A DNA stretch of 64,000 nt from Ruminococcus sp. GTDB lineage: Bacteria; Bacillota; Clostridia; Lachnospirales; Lachnospiraceae. Below are positions 1-8,700 of this stretch, one piece after another. The notes below the pieces were generated by a model, which searched no databases, was not told where the DNA came from, and was given only the letters and a program-made list of their open reading frames with translations. Location of the stretch: contig JACERV010000005.1 in NCBI GenBank assembly GCA_013911065.1, positions 1 to 64,000 on the forward strand, read 5' to 3'. Positions within the stretch are counted from its first letter, which is position 1; the number at the start of each line of letters is the position of its first letter. Made by a program: the position numbers and the translations under genes.

Positions 1-122
1 TAGAATCCTGGTACAATCAAAAGCGGATTCACAGTAGCTTAGGCTACAAGACACCAAACGAATTGCATTCAAAAGGTGCTGCGTAAAAGTCGCCGTTTTG
101 GTGTCCACTATATTGACTTAAG
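1..122 (+). mobile_element. Right end of an IS3-family insertion sequence
   Basis: The transposase end is followed at about 95-120 by GGTGTCCACTATATTGAC, which resembles the terminal inverted repeat of many IS3/IS150-type elements (an end containing GTGGACA when read inwards). The reading frame of the neighbouring RhuM-like gene runs into this sequence and ends in it. The outer boundary is placed near 120-125 by inference, because the left end and the target duplication are not visible. Confidence 0.6.
3..86 (+). pseudogene. IS3-family transposase (OrfB), C-terminal end only
   Basis: The first bases encode, in frame 3, a peptide containing WYNQKRIHSSLGYKTPNE followed by a stop. That string is the hallmark C-terminus of the DDE (rve) integrase domain of IS3-family OrfB transposases. 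Only the last 27 codons lie inside the window; the rest of the element is to the left. What is seen is the peptide; the IS3 assignment rests on family knowledge and is firm. The exact IS subgroup cannot be told from this piece. Confidence 0.85.
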
Positions 123-731
123 ACCAGCTCTCTTATAAATCACCTCAGCCGCTGTATGCCCATGCGCAGCATAATGTAGTTTATTTTGAACTATCTTAAA
201 GAATTGTATAGATTCATTACTTTTAGAGTCGTAATCCGCACTTGTTGCATAAAGATCAAGCACCTGGCGATATAAGACTTTTTCGGATGAACGAATATCT
301 CTAATACGGTCTAATAATTCACGCCAGTAGTTTCCACCGCCAAGCTGTTTTAATCGCTCATCATCCATCGTAAATCCCTTTATCATATACTCCTTCAGCC
401 GCTCTGTTGCCCAACGCCTAAACTGGGTAGCAATAATAGATTTTATTCTATATCCAAGAGAAATAATCATGTCCAAATTGTAATGCGTCACATTATAATT
501 TTTGCCATCCGAAGCAGTTATTCGGAATTTCCGAACAACTGAATCTTCATCTAATTCACCCTCTTCAAATATATGTTTAATATGTTCACTTACATTAGAT
601 TTACTTGTTTGATAAAGCTCAACCAATTGATTTTGCGTAAGCCATATAGTTTCATCTTCTAATCTTACATCAATATGTGTATTTCCATCATCCGTCTGGT
701 AGATAAGAATCTGCTCTTGATTGTCTTTCAT
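108..731 (-). pseudogene. RhuM-family protein, truncated by IS insertion
   Basis: The product (207 aa) matches the RhuM family (first described beside a Salmonella pathogenicity island; molecular function unknown, often carried on mobile DNA or next to restriction genes). Visible family features are the early WLTQNQLVELYQTSKSNVSEH segment, a winged-helix-like DNA-binding region, then VVRKFRITASDGK and YNLDMIISLGYRI. Family members are usually about 330 residues, so roughly the last third is missing. The frame stops in the IS3 end sequence at 108, and the last few residues are probably IS-encoded. The start has a good AAGGAG site. Probably non-functional. Confidence 0.8.
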
Positions 732-955
732 AAAATTTGTCTCCTTTTGTATTTCAATCTGCCTATATAGTAAAATAATTATAGCTTATATATTGCCTAG
801 TTACCATTACAAATATAATTTAAAAATTATTAGAACTACACACTATGATTGGCAACAAAAAAATATTTTACTTTAAATAAATAGTAGTAATATGAATAAT
901 GGCAGATACTTAAAATAAATATCTGCCACTTAAAATAACATATGCTAAAATATTT

Positions 956-2248
956 TTATTCAAACTCTATCGTAGACGGCGGCTTCGGTGACATGTCATA
1001 GCACACCCGGTTTACATTCTCCACCTCTGCCAGTATCCGTTCTGTTATCTTATCCAGCACTTCCCAGTCCACCTTTTCAACTGTAGCTGTCATGGCATCA
1101 ATGGTATTGATTGCGCGGACGATTACCATATACTCGAAGGTTCTCTCATGGTTTTTCATCCCCACAGATTTGAAATCTGGCACTGCTGTAAAATACTGCC
1201 ATACTTTTTTATCCAGTCCTGCTTTCTCAAACTCTTCCCGAAGAATGGCATCTGACTCTCTGACTGCTTCCAATCTGTCTCTTGTAATTGCTCCCAGACA
1301 GCGCACGCCCAGTCCCGGTCCGGGGAACGGCTGACGGTATACCATGTCTCCTGGCAATCCCAGTTCGATTCCACATGCACGAACTTCATCCTTGAACAAT
1401 TGCTTCAAAGGCTCTACCAGCTCAAACTGTAAATCTTCCGGAAGACCTCCTACATTATGATGGGATTTTACCATTTTGGCGGTCTTAGTTCCACTTTCAA
1501 TGATATCCGGATAAATCGTTCCCTGACCCAGGAAGTCGATTCCATCCAGTTGCCGGGCTTCTTCTTCAAATACCCGAATGAATTCTCCGCCTATAATCTT
1601 TCTCTTTTCTTCAGGGTCTGCAACTCCTGCCAGTTTATCCAGAAATCTGTCTGCAGCGTCTACATAAATTAAATTTGCGTGAAGCTGATTTTCAAATACT
1701 TCGACCACACTTTCTGATTCATTTTTACGCATGAGACCATGATTCACATGTACGCAGACTAACTGCTGCCCGATTGCTTTCAGTAAAAGTGCAGCCACTA
1801 CAGAAGAATCCACGCCACCGGAAAGTGCAAGCAGAACTTTTCTGTCTCCCACCTGACGTTTTACCAACTCAATCTGATCTTCAATGAAATTCTTCATATT
1901 CCAGTTTGCTTCTGCCTTGCACTGGTCAAAAATGAAGGTTTTTAATGTCTCATCATCAGGCAGTTCCCCATACTGCTTCTCACATTTTGCTGTAGGATAA
2001 TCTACAGAAATTATCGGATATCCGCACTCATACAGTGCCGGATTAACATCTACCTCCTGACCATCTACAACACGGTTTTCACCGCCGTTTAAAATGATAC
2101 CCTTTACATTATTCAGTGCTTTCAGCTCATCCACTGTAATATCATGGGGATGAATTTCACTATACACTCCGAGATTGCGGATTTGACGGGCAAGCATCGG
2201 ATTATTTGTACTTCCCAGGTCCAAAATGACAATCATATCCTGTTTCAT
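956..2248 (-). CDS. guaA: GMP synthase with a collapsed glutaminase domain
   Basis: GMP synthase converts XMP to GMP in the purine pathway, normally with ammonia released from glutamine. The synthetase half looks intact: the ATP PP-loop LSGGVDSS at residues 142-149, the GQGTIYPD and RQPFPGPGLGVR segments, and the C-terminal dimerisation domain ending KPPSTIEFE. The N-terminal class I amidotransferase domain is about 90 residues too short (430 aa in total against roughly 515). Where the nucleophile elbow GxCxG should be, the text reads ISVDYPTAK, and no catalytic His-Glu pair follows before the DQCKAEANWNMKNF linker. By inference the enzyme would use free ammonia or a separate glutaminase. The start is preceded by AAGGTGAGGG. 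No neighbour shares its operon. Confidence 0.9.
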   Translation of the reverse strand: MKQDMIVILDLGSTNNPMLARQIRNLGVYSEIHPHDITVDELKALNNVKGIILNGGENRVVDGQEVDVNPALYECGYPIISVDYPTAKCEKQYGELPDDETLKTFIFDQCKAEANWNMKNFIEDQIELVKRQVGDRKVLLALSGGVDSSVVAALLLKAIGQQLVCVHVNHGLMRKNESESVVEVFENQLHANLIYVDAADRFLDKLAGVADPEEKRKIIGGEFIRVFEEEARQLDGIDFLGQGTIYPDIIESGTKTAKMVKSHHNVGGLPEDLQFELVEPLKQLFKDEVRACGIELGLPGDMVYRQPFPGPGLGVRCLGAITRDRLEAVRESDAILREEFEKAGLDKKVWQYFTAVPDFKSVGMKNHERTFEYMVIVRAINTIDAMTATVEKVDWEVLDKITERILAEVENVNRVCYDMSPKPPSTIEFE

Positions 2249-2427
2249 TTGTTTCCCTCACCTTTCTAAGTGTTTTTCTTTCAACCTTAACACCTTTTCA
2301 TTATAACGGAACTAAGTCTTATTTGCCATCCCAGAATTGATAAAAATATTATGATTCAGTCATAAGTTCGATTACACTTTACTGCATGGCCGGACCGTAA
2401 TATAAATGTCACATATTTTTGTCTCTG

Positions 2428-2436
2428 CATATAATA
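2428..2436 (+). promoter_or_regulatory. Possible sporulation-sigma -10 element for dpaAB
   Basis: CATATAATA fits the CATAnnnTA -10 consensus of mother-cell sporulation sigma factors (sigma E/K). A CAC trinucleotide about 15 bases upstream could serve as the sigma-K -35. It lies about 30 bases before the dpaA start. In Bacillus subtilis the equivalent operon is under sigma K; here the link is inference from position and motif. Confidence 0.35.
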
Positions 2437-2467
2437 ACTAAAGTTGTGTTTTGTCAGGAGTTTCACA

Positions 2468-3379
2468 ATGAAACATCTAAAATACGATTATGCTGTTGTC
2501 GGCGGAGATATACGGCAGGTATATCTGACCGAGGAATTAGCCGGTCATCAAAACCGAATTTGCCACTATGCCCTGGCAGCAGAGCCGGATAAAAACAAAT
2601 ATCCGGATGCTTCTCATGTTGTTGCTGCTTCCTCTTTGGAACATGCATGCGAGTATTCTTCCTGTATCATATGCCCCATTCCTCTCAGTAAAAGCGGCTC
2701 TTATCTCAATCAAAACGGGTTAACAGAAGACTTGTCCCTAAAGTCACTTCTTGTTGCATTACAGCCCGAACAATACCTTTTTGCGGGATGTATCCCCGAA
2801 GATTTCAGAAATTCAGCAATAGAAAAGGGAGTTTATACTTTTGATCTTATGCAAGACAATACACTGGCCATATATAACACAATCGCAACTGCCGAAGGAG
2901 CCATCTGTGAAGCAATTTCAAAAAGCCCTATAAACTTAAACAAAAGCCGCTGTGCCGTTTTGGGATATGGCAAGTGCGGACGTACATTGGTTTCATATTT
3001 AAAAGGATTGTTCTGTCACACATATGCCTGCTCAAATAATTCTGGGGAGCAGGCCCAGGCTGCCATTATCTCTGACAGTACCGGAGATTTAAAAGACTTT
3101 AAAAAGTGTGCGGGAGAATTTGACTTTGTATTCAACACCATCCCGTCCCTTGTTATCACAGCTGATATTCTGGCTGATATGAAAGATTCCGTTACCATCA
3201 TTGACATTGCTTCCGCTCCAGGAGGAGTGGATTATCAGTCTGCCAAAAACCTTGGCAGGACTGCACTGCTTGTTCCCGGACTTCCCGGAAAATATGCACC
3301 CTCCTCCTCTGCCAGAGCGTTAAAAGAATCCATTGAAACCATACTCTCCCAGGAAAAATGTAAAACAAAAAAGGAGTGA
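2468..3379 (+). CDS. dpaA: Dipicolinate synthase subunit A
   Basis: With DpaB, this enzyme oxidises the lysine-pathway intermediate (dihydro)dipicolinate to dipicolinic acid, which is loaded into the spore core. The protein (303 aa) shows the family N-terminus (YAVVGGDIRQVYLTEEL) and a Rossmann-fold NAD(P)-binding loop, AVLGYGKCGRTLVSYLKG, near residues 158-175. It ends in the usual LPGKYAPSSSARAL stretch. A TTG eight codons further up is also open, but the ATG at 2468 has a CAGGAG site seven bases before it and is preferred. dpaB follows after six bases, so the two form an operon. Expression is expected in the mother cell late in sporulation. Confidence 0.92.
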   Translation: MKHLKYDYAVVGGDIRQVYLTEELAGHQNRICHYALAAEPDKNKYPDASHVVAASSLEHACEYSSCIICPIPLSKSGSYLNQNGLTEDLSLKSLLVALQPEQYLFAGCIPEDFRNSAIEKGVYTFDLMQDNTLAIYNTIATAEGAICEAISKSPINLNKSRCAVLGYGKCGRTLVSYLKGLFCHTYACSNNSGEQAQAAIISDSTGDLKDFKKCAGEFDFVFNTIPSLVITADILADMKDSVTIIDIASAPGGVDYQSAKNLGRTALLVPGLPGKYAPSSSARALKESIETILSQEKCKTKKE

Positions 3380-3385
3380 TTTGAA

Positions 3386-3964
3386 TTGTCTTTAAAAGGA
3401 AAAACCATTGGAGTTGCACTGACCGGCTCCTTCTGCACTTACGAAAAAGTTTTCATAGAAATTCAGAAGCTGGTAGAGGAAGGTGCACTGGTACAAACAA
3501 TTTTCTCAGATGCAGCAGGCAGTATTAACAGCCGTTTTGGAAGAGCAGAGACATTTGTTGAACAGGCAGAAGAAATGACGGGGGTAAAACCCATGATGAC
3601 TATATCCGAGGCCGAACCAATTGGTCCGGGTAATCTGCTGGATATTCTTGTACTCCTTCCATGCACCGGAAATACAATTGCAAAGCTTGCCAACGGTATT
3701 ACCGACACCCCGGCTCTTATGGCCGCAAAGGCACACCTAAGAAATGATAAGCCGCTGCTCATTTCCATTTCCACCAACGATGCCCTGGGCATGAATATGA
3801 AAAACATAGGATTATTGATGAATGCCAAGAATGTGTACTTCGTTCCATTTGGCCAGGATAATCCCCAAAAGAAGCCTAACTCTATGATTGCACACACGGA
3901 GCTTCTGATCCCTTCTCTTGAAGCTGCTATAGAAGGCCGGCAGTACCAGCCTGTAATTCAGTAA
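3386..3964 (+). CDS. dpaB: Dipicolinate synthase subunit B (flavoprotein)
   Basis: This is the second subunit of dipicolinate synthase, a flavoprotein of the UbiX/Dfp (flavodoxin-like) fold. The N-terminus GKTIGVALTGSFCTYEKV carries the phosphate-binding loop. VLLPCTGNTIAKLANGITDTPALMAAKAHLRN is the characteristic middle segment, and the length (192 aa) is normal. The start codon is TTG at 3386, supported by AAGGAG nine bases upstream that overlaps the end of dpaA. Co-transcription and translational coupling with dpaA are likely. The pair marks the host as a spore former. Confidence 0.92.
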   Translation: MSLKGKTIGVALTGSFCTYEKVFIEIQKLVEEGALVQTIFSDAAGSINSRFGRAETFVEQAEEMTGVKPMMTISEAEPIGPGNLLDILVLLPCTGNTIAKLANGITDTPALMAAKAHLRNDKPLLISISTNDALGMNMKNIGLLMNAKNVYFVPFGQDNPQKKPNSMIAHTELLIPSLEAAIEGRQYQPVIQ

Positions 3965-3974
3965 AAATATGCTT

Positions 3975-4025
3975 ATTGAACTACTCATGTTCGAATAAGA
4001 TATATTAATTGAACTGCCAATGTTC
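3975..4025. promoter_or_regulatory. Two tandem inverted-repeat operator-like sites before asnB
   Basis: ATTGAACTACTCATGTTC (3975-3992) and ATTGAACTGCCAATGTTC (4008-4025) are near-identical copies 33 bases apart. Each contains GAAC-N7-GTTC, and the second extends to a perfect TTGAAC-N7-GTTCAA. They fill the gap between dpaB and asnB and lie 28 bases from the asnB start, so a dimeric repressor or activator of asnB is the simplest reading. The spacing of 7 is wrong for LexA (4). The regulator is unknown. Confidence 0.5.
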
Positions 4026-4052
4026 AACAGATATGAAAAAGGAGATTAATGT

Positions 4053-5228
4053 ATGTGCGGAATTGCTGGATTTTTTAATCCTGATGTAAACTACATGACG
4101 GAGAAGCCTAAATGGAAACATATTTTAGAAAGGATGAATCATGCCCAAAAACGCAGAGGCCCTGATAATGAAGGAACTTATTTAACATCCCTCTGCGGCC
4201 TGGCTCATGTGCGTCTGGAAATTATTGATTTGGTAACAGGGCAGCAGCCTATGGTGCGGAAAAGGCAGGGCCGGGAGTGTGCCATTTCTTTTAATGGCGA
4301 AATTTATAACATGGCTGAGTTAAAGGCAGAACTTTTACTGGAAGGGGCAGACTTTCAGACTACCAGTGATACAGAGGTGATTTTAGAAGGCTATATGCTC
4401 CACGGAAAAAATTACATTCAGAAACTAAATGGTATTTTTGCAATTGCGCTGTGGGACTCTGCCGCCGAAGAACTTTATCTGTTCCGCGACAGACTGGGTG
4501 TGAAACCACTGTTCTATGCCATGACAGAAAAAACACTTGTCTTTTCCTCAGAAATTAAAGGCTTGCTGGCTTATCCCGGTATCAGGCCCATAATAGACAG
4601 AGAAGGGCTTTGTGAAGTGTTTGCACTGGGCCCGGCCAAAACCTACGGCAAGGGCGTTTTTAAAGATGTTTGGGAAGTTCTGCCCGGGCAATGCATAACC
4701 TTTGGCCGCACCTCCGTCAGCGAGGAATTCTACTGGAAACTGAAAAGCCATCCCCACGAGGATACCATGGAGCAGACAATTGAAAAAACTGCATGGCTTG
4801 TGGAAGATGCTGTCAAAAAGCAAATGCTTTCTGATATCCCCATCAGCACCTTTCTCTCCGGCGGCGTGGACAGCAGCCTCGTAACAGCCATCTGTGCCAA
4901 GGAATTAAAAAAGCAGGGAAAAGTTCTGAATACCTTTTCCTTTGATTTCCAGAATAATGATAAATATTTCAAGTCCAATTCCTTCCAGCCAAGCCAGGAT
5001 AGGCCCTATGTGGAGCAAATGGTTGATTTTGCAGGAACAAATCATCGGTTTTTAGAATGCAGCAATCAGGACCAGCTGGATTGTTTGTACAAAACCGTAG
5101 ATGCCAGGGATTTACCTTGCATGGCAGACGTGGAATCTTCCATGCTGTATTTTTGCTCGAAAGTGACCGCTTATAACAAGGTTACGCTGACCGGTGAATG
5201 TGCCGACGAACAAGAACACGCATGTTAA
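4053..5228 (+). pseudogene. asnB: Asparagine synthase (glutamine-hydrolysing), 3' part lost
   Basis: AsnB makes asparagine from aspartate, ATP and glutamine. The N-terminal glutaminase begins MCGIAGF with the catalytic Cys2 exposed, followed by RRGPDNEG and FNGEIYN. The synthetase domain has its PP-loop FLSGGVDSSLV near residue 268. Reading breaks at TLTGECADE, where family members continue with IFGGYPW; here five foreign codons and a stop follow. About 220 of roughly 610 residues are missing, including much of the synthetase active site, so no asparagine synthesis is expected. The break is the edge of the inserted or rearranged DNA to the right. RBS is AAAGGAG. Confidence 0.9.
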
Positions 5229-5239
5229 CATATAAAGAT

Positions 5240-5514
5240 TTTGTGCAAATGTGTAAATACCGGCTCCAATATGAGTACCACAAGCGCAGTTGTGTTTAGC
5301 TGTGGATCCAGATTGAATTTACAACAGGGTTTTACCTTTAATGTTATCCTTATCTTTGTTCCGATAATCATACACAGAGTAGCTCCACGTTCTAGTCCTT
5401 CATCACTTCTCGCATAGCCTGTTTCTGTGGTGATTCATTTCGTGTTCTCTTTGGCATAATAAAACCTCCTAACTGTTGTAATCATCTTACATCAGTTTGA
5501 AGATTTACACTATC
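5240..5514 (-). mobile_element. Decayed IS256-family element
   Basis: Read on the minus strand, the segment starts near 5514 with GATAGTGTAAATCTTC, which resembles an IS256-family terminal repeat. A good AGGAGG site and a transposase-like start follow. The far side (5240-5330) holds TTTACACATTTGCACAAAATC, possibly the other end, without a clean inverted repeat. The body is far shorter than the roughly 1.3 kb expected, so most of the element has been deleted. Boundaries are approximate. Confidence 0.5.
5330..5457 (-). pseudogene. IS256-family (Mutator-like) transposase remnant
   Basis: The frame from ATG at 5457 reads MPKRTRNESPQKQAMREVMKD then stops. A second frame continues with YSVYDYRNKDKDN. 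These match two nearby blocks at the N-terminus of IS256-family transposases (the MREVMKDFL region and the GYSKYDYRNK region), with a short internal deletion and a frameshift between them. Nothing of the DDE catalytic domain is present. This is a dead fragment; family assignment rests on recognising these two blocks. Confidence 0.6.
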
Positions 5515-5519
5515 TTTAG

Positions 5520-5612
5520 GATACTCCCTATGACACCTCTAACCGTGAGGAAAAGCAAAAGATTACCCAAGCAGGTATTGCCAAATTTAAGAATTTAGCA
5601 CACACTGGGTAA
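5520..5612 (+). pseudogene. 3' end of an unidentified gene
   Basis: Just outside the IS256-like end, the plus strand is open for 30 codons (DTPYDTSNREEKQKITQAGI, then AKFKNLAHTG) and ends with TAA. The composition is protein-like, which suggests the C-terminus of a gene that the IS once interrupted. I do not recognise the family. It has no start codon or ribosome site of its own. Confidence 0.35.
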
Positions 5613-5680
5613 TCACAACTAAAACCAACCAAATATTTTACCTATAAAAAGAACCCCCCCCTGTAAAGTTGGTGAATAAA

Positions 5681-5708
5681 TGGAGTGACGTGATTCGAAC
5701 ACGTGACC
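5681..5708 (-). tRNA. tRNA 3'-end fragment (T-arm and acceptor strand)
   Basis: On the minus strand the segment reads GGTCACGTGTTCGAATCACG followed by TCACTCCA. ACGTG-TTCGAAT-CACGT is a perfect five-pair T-arm, followed by a seven-base acceptor strand. Upstream the bases do not fold into a convincing anticodon or D arm, and no matching 5' acceptor strand is present, so only the tRNA 3' end exists. Many integrative elements carry such a piece as an attachment site, so this may be an att remnant; that is inference. The isoacceptor cannot be assigned reliably. Confidence 0.55.
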
Positions 5709-5776
5709 TCTATATCCCGAAAGTAAACTTATATCTATTTCATAGCATGGACCCACGAATTTATAGGTCTTATTTT

Positions 5777-8700
5777 TTATTTATCCAACATCGTTATAAC
5801 GCTATCATGCATCAGTGATGTTCCCTCTTCACATCTACCTACATTTTTCATTATAATACTTAACACATACTGTGATTCTAAGGTTCTAAAGTCATCTTTC
5901 CCATATTTTTCCTGGCGCTTTTCATAGTTATCACGCATAATCAACTCTGCTTCTTCATATTTGCCTAAACTATTCAATATCTCTCCTAGATTATACTGAG
6001 AACTCAAAGTCCAAGCATGATTTTCCCCAAGCTTTTCCTTTCGCTTTTCATAGTTTTCACGCATAATCAGCTCTGCCTCTTCATATTCACCTAATCTATT
6101 CAATATCTTTCCTAGATTATACTGAGAAGACAAAGTATCATTATGATTTTGCCCAAACTTTTCCTTTCGTCTTTCATAGCTTTGGCGCATAATGATCTCT
6201 GCCTCTCCATATTTATCTGAATCTGCTAATATTGATCCTATATAATACTGAGAAGACAAGGTATCAGCATGATTTTCCCCAAACTTTTCCTTTCGTCTTT
6301 CATAGTTTTGGCGCATAATGATCTCTGCCTCTCCATATTTATCTGAATCTGCTAATATTGATCCTATATAATACTGAGAAGACAAGGTATCAGCATGATT
6401 TTCCCCAAGCTTTTCTCGTCGCCGTCCATAGTTCTCACGCATAATTAGTTCTGCCTCTTTATGTTTACCTGTTTTCTGCAAGGCGATTCCTAGAAGCCAT
6501 TGTGATTTCAAGGTATCAGCATGATTTTCCCCAAGCTTTTCTCGTCGCCGTCCATAGTTCTTACGCATATTCAGTTCTGCCCGTTGGAAATGACTTGTAA
6601 TAATTAATAAGTATCCTAATTGATACTGTGATTCCAAGGTATCATCATGATTTTCCCCAAGACTTTTTCGACGCTCTTCATAGACTATATTCATAAGCAT
6701 TAATGCCTTTATATATTCACCTGTGTCTTTGTAATTAATTCCCATCATATACTGGGCTCTAAGAGTATGTATATGATTGTTTCCTAATATTTTTCGGCTT
6801 CTTTTATAGTTTTCTCTGATAATCAAAGCCGCTTCTTCATATTTACACTGATTCTGCAATATAACGCCCCAAAGAAAATGAGATTTTAAGGTATCCATAT
6901 CGTTTTCCCCTAATACTTGCGTTCTGATTATATAGTTTTCATATGCAACTGCCTCTGCCTCTTTATATTCACATTGGTCTTTCAGTATCTTGCCCAACCA
7001 ATACTGAGAATAGAGTGTATTCTCATGATTCTGTCCTAGTATATTTCTTCTTATTCCATAATTATCACGAATAATTAGCTCTGCCTCTTTATATTTATAT
7101 TGGTCAAACAATATAAGACCTAGCCAATACTGAGAACTCAAGGTATCCCCATGGTATTCTCCCAGAACATTCTTTCTGTCTATATAATTTTCATACATAA
7201 CTAACTCTGCATCTATATTTTTATTTTCTGTATTCAAAATAATACCTAGCCAATACTGAGAACTCAAGGTATCCTCATGGTTTTCTCCTAGTACTTTTTT
7301 TCGTTGGTTATAATTTTCTCTCAGAATTAGCTCTGCCTCTCCATATCTTTTTTCTTCTAGAACCACACGACCAACCCAAAACTGAGCTAATAATGTCTCT
7401 TTTTTTTCTATCCCTATTACAAGACAATATTTTCGATAAACATCACGAATAATTTTATATGCCTCTGATAATTGATTTAATTGGAAAAAAACTTTTCCCA
7501 ATGTCAGACCATATATTAGTGTATCTTTTTCATTCAAAATAACTGAGTTACACAGACAATATTCTTTTTCTCTGCTTTGTCTACTAAAAAAATCCGCTTC
7601 TTCCATGTAATAAACCGCTTCTAGTCCTACAGCTACTTTAGACAAATATTGCCTTGAATTTTTTGGCGAATACCTATATATATTGTTTATAAATTTACTT
7701 CCTAACTGTTTCCTTAAATAAATCTGTTTTCCATTTTTTCGTGCTTCATAAATAAGTATATATAAGTCAACATTTTTTTCCGGATCAACTATCATTATAT
7801 CCGCTCCATCAAACTGAAGGATCTCTATCAATTCTTTTTTATTTTGTATACTTTTTCCCAGTATTTTTAAACTTAGTGTTTTTAACGGTTCTATAGATTC
7901 CAAGGTCATACCGAACAAATAGAGTTCAGATAATTTATTTAATATTACTATGTCTGATATATTTTTGATTTGGTTATTAGTTAGATGTAAAGTTTGCAAA
8001 GATGCAAATTGCTTAGCCCCGTCTAAACTTTTTAAATTACTGCTATTCAGGCATAAATACTTTTGAATCATATATTTATTTATTTTTGATTGATTTAAAC
8101 AGATCCCCCTATAATGCATATTTTTTATACATGGTAAAAGTAAAATCATCGTTTGAATTTCAATATCCAATTTATCATTAAAATAAACTTCTTCTGCCTC
8201 AATTATATATTTAAAACCTTGGAATAAATCCAGGTTATAAAATACTTTATTTCTAAATTGATATTCTTTGATACATTCCCTAAATATTCTCATATATGCT
8301 TGCTCAATATAGCAATATTTATATATATCAGCCCCAGTAACCTGATATAAATGATTAATATAAAAGGCTTTCATCTGTATATTTGTACTAAGGTTTTCTT
8401 TTCTCATTTCATATGAGACTATATTCTGATCCAAATCTTCTACATATAGCTTTGCTGTAAGGAATTCATAAAAAGAATAGTGTATAAATTCATATACTGC
8501 AGTGTCTTTTTCACCAACTTTTGATACCCTCCGTAGCAAATGTCTAGTTAAAAAATAATCTTCTTTCTGATAAATATTTCCCAAATCTAAATCTTTAGAA
8601 ATTTCTTCGAAACATTTGTATGTTATAAGACCATCAGAAAAATTAATATAAGCACACAATCTTTGCAAGGAATAGTATACACTTTGTCTATAAAATCTCT

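Noticed and set aside
2250-2400. Possible purine riboswitch upstream of guaA
   Set aside because: No conserved three-way-junction core or terminator could be recognised in the leader.
3463-3897. 144-codon minus frame opposite dpaB
   Set aside because: It is a shadow of the clear dpaB coding frame, with no ribosome site and no protein-like features.
5681-5708. Complete tRNA gene
   Set aside because: Only the T-arm and the 3' acceptor strand fold; no matching 5' half or D arm is present.
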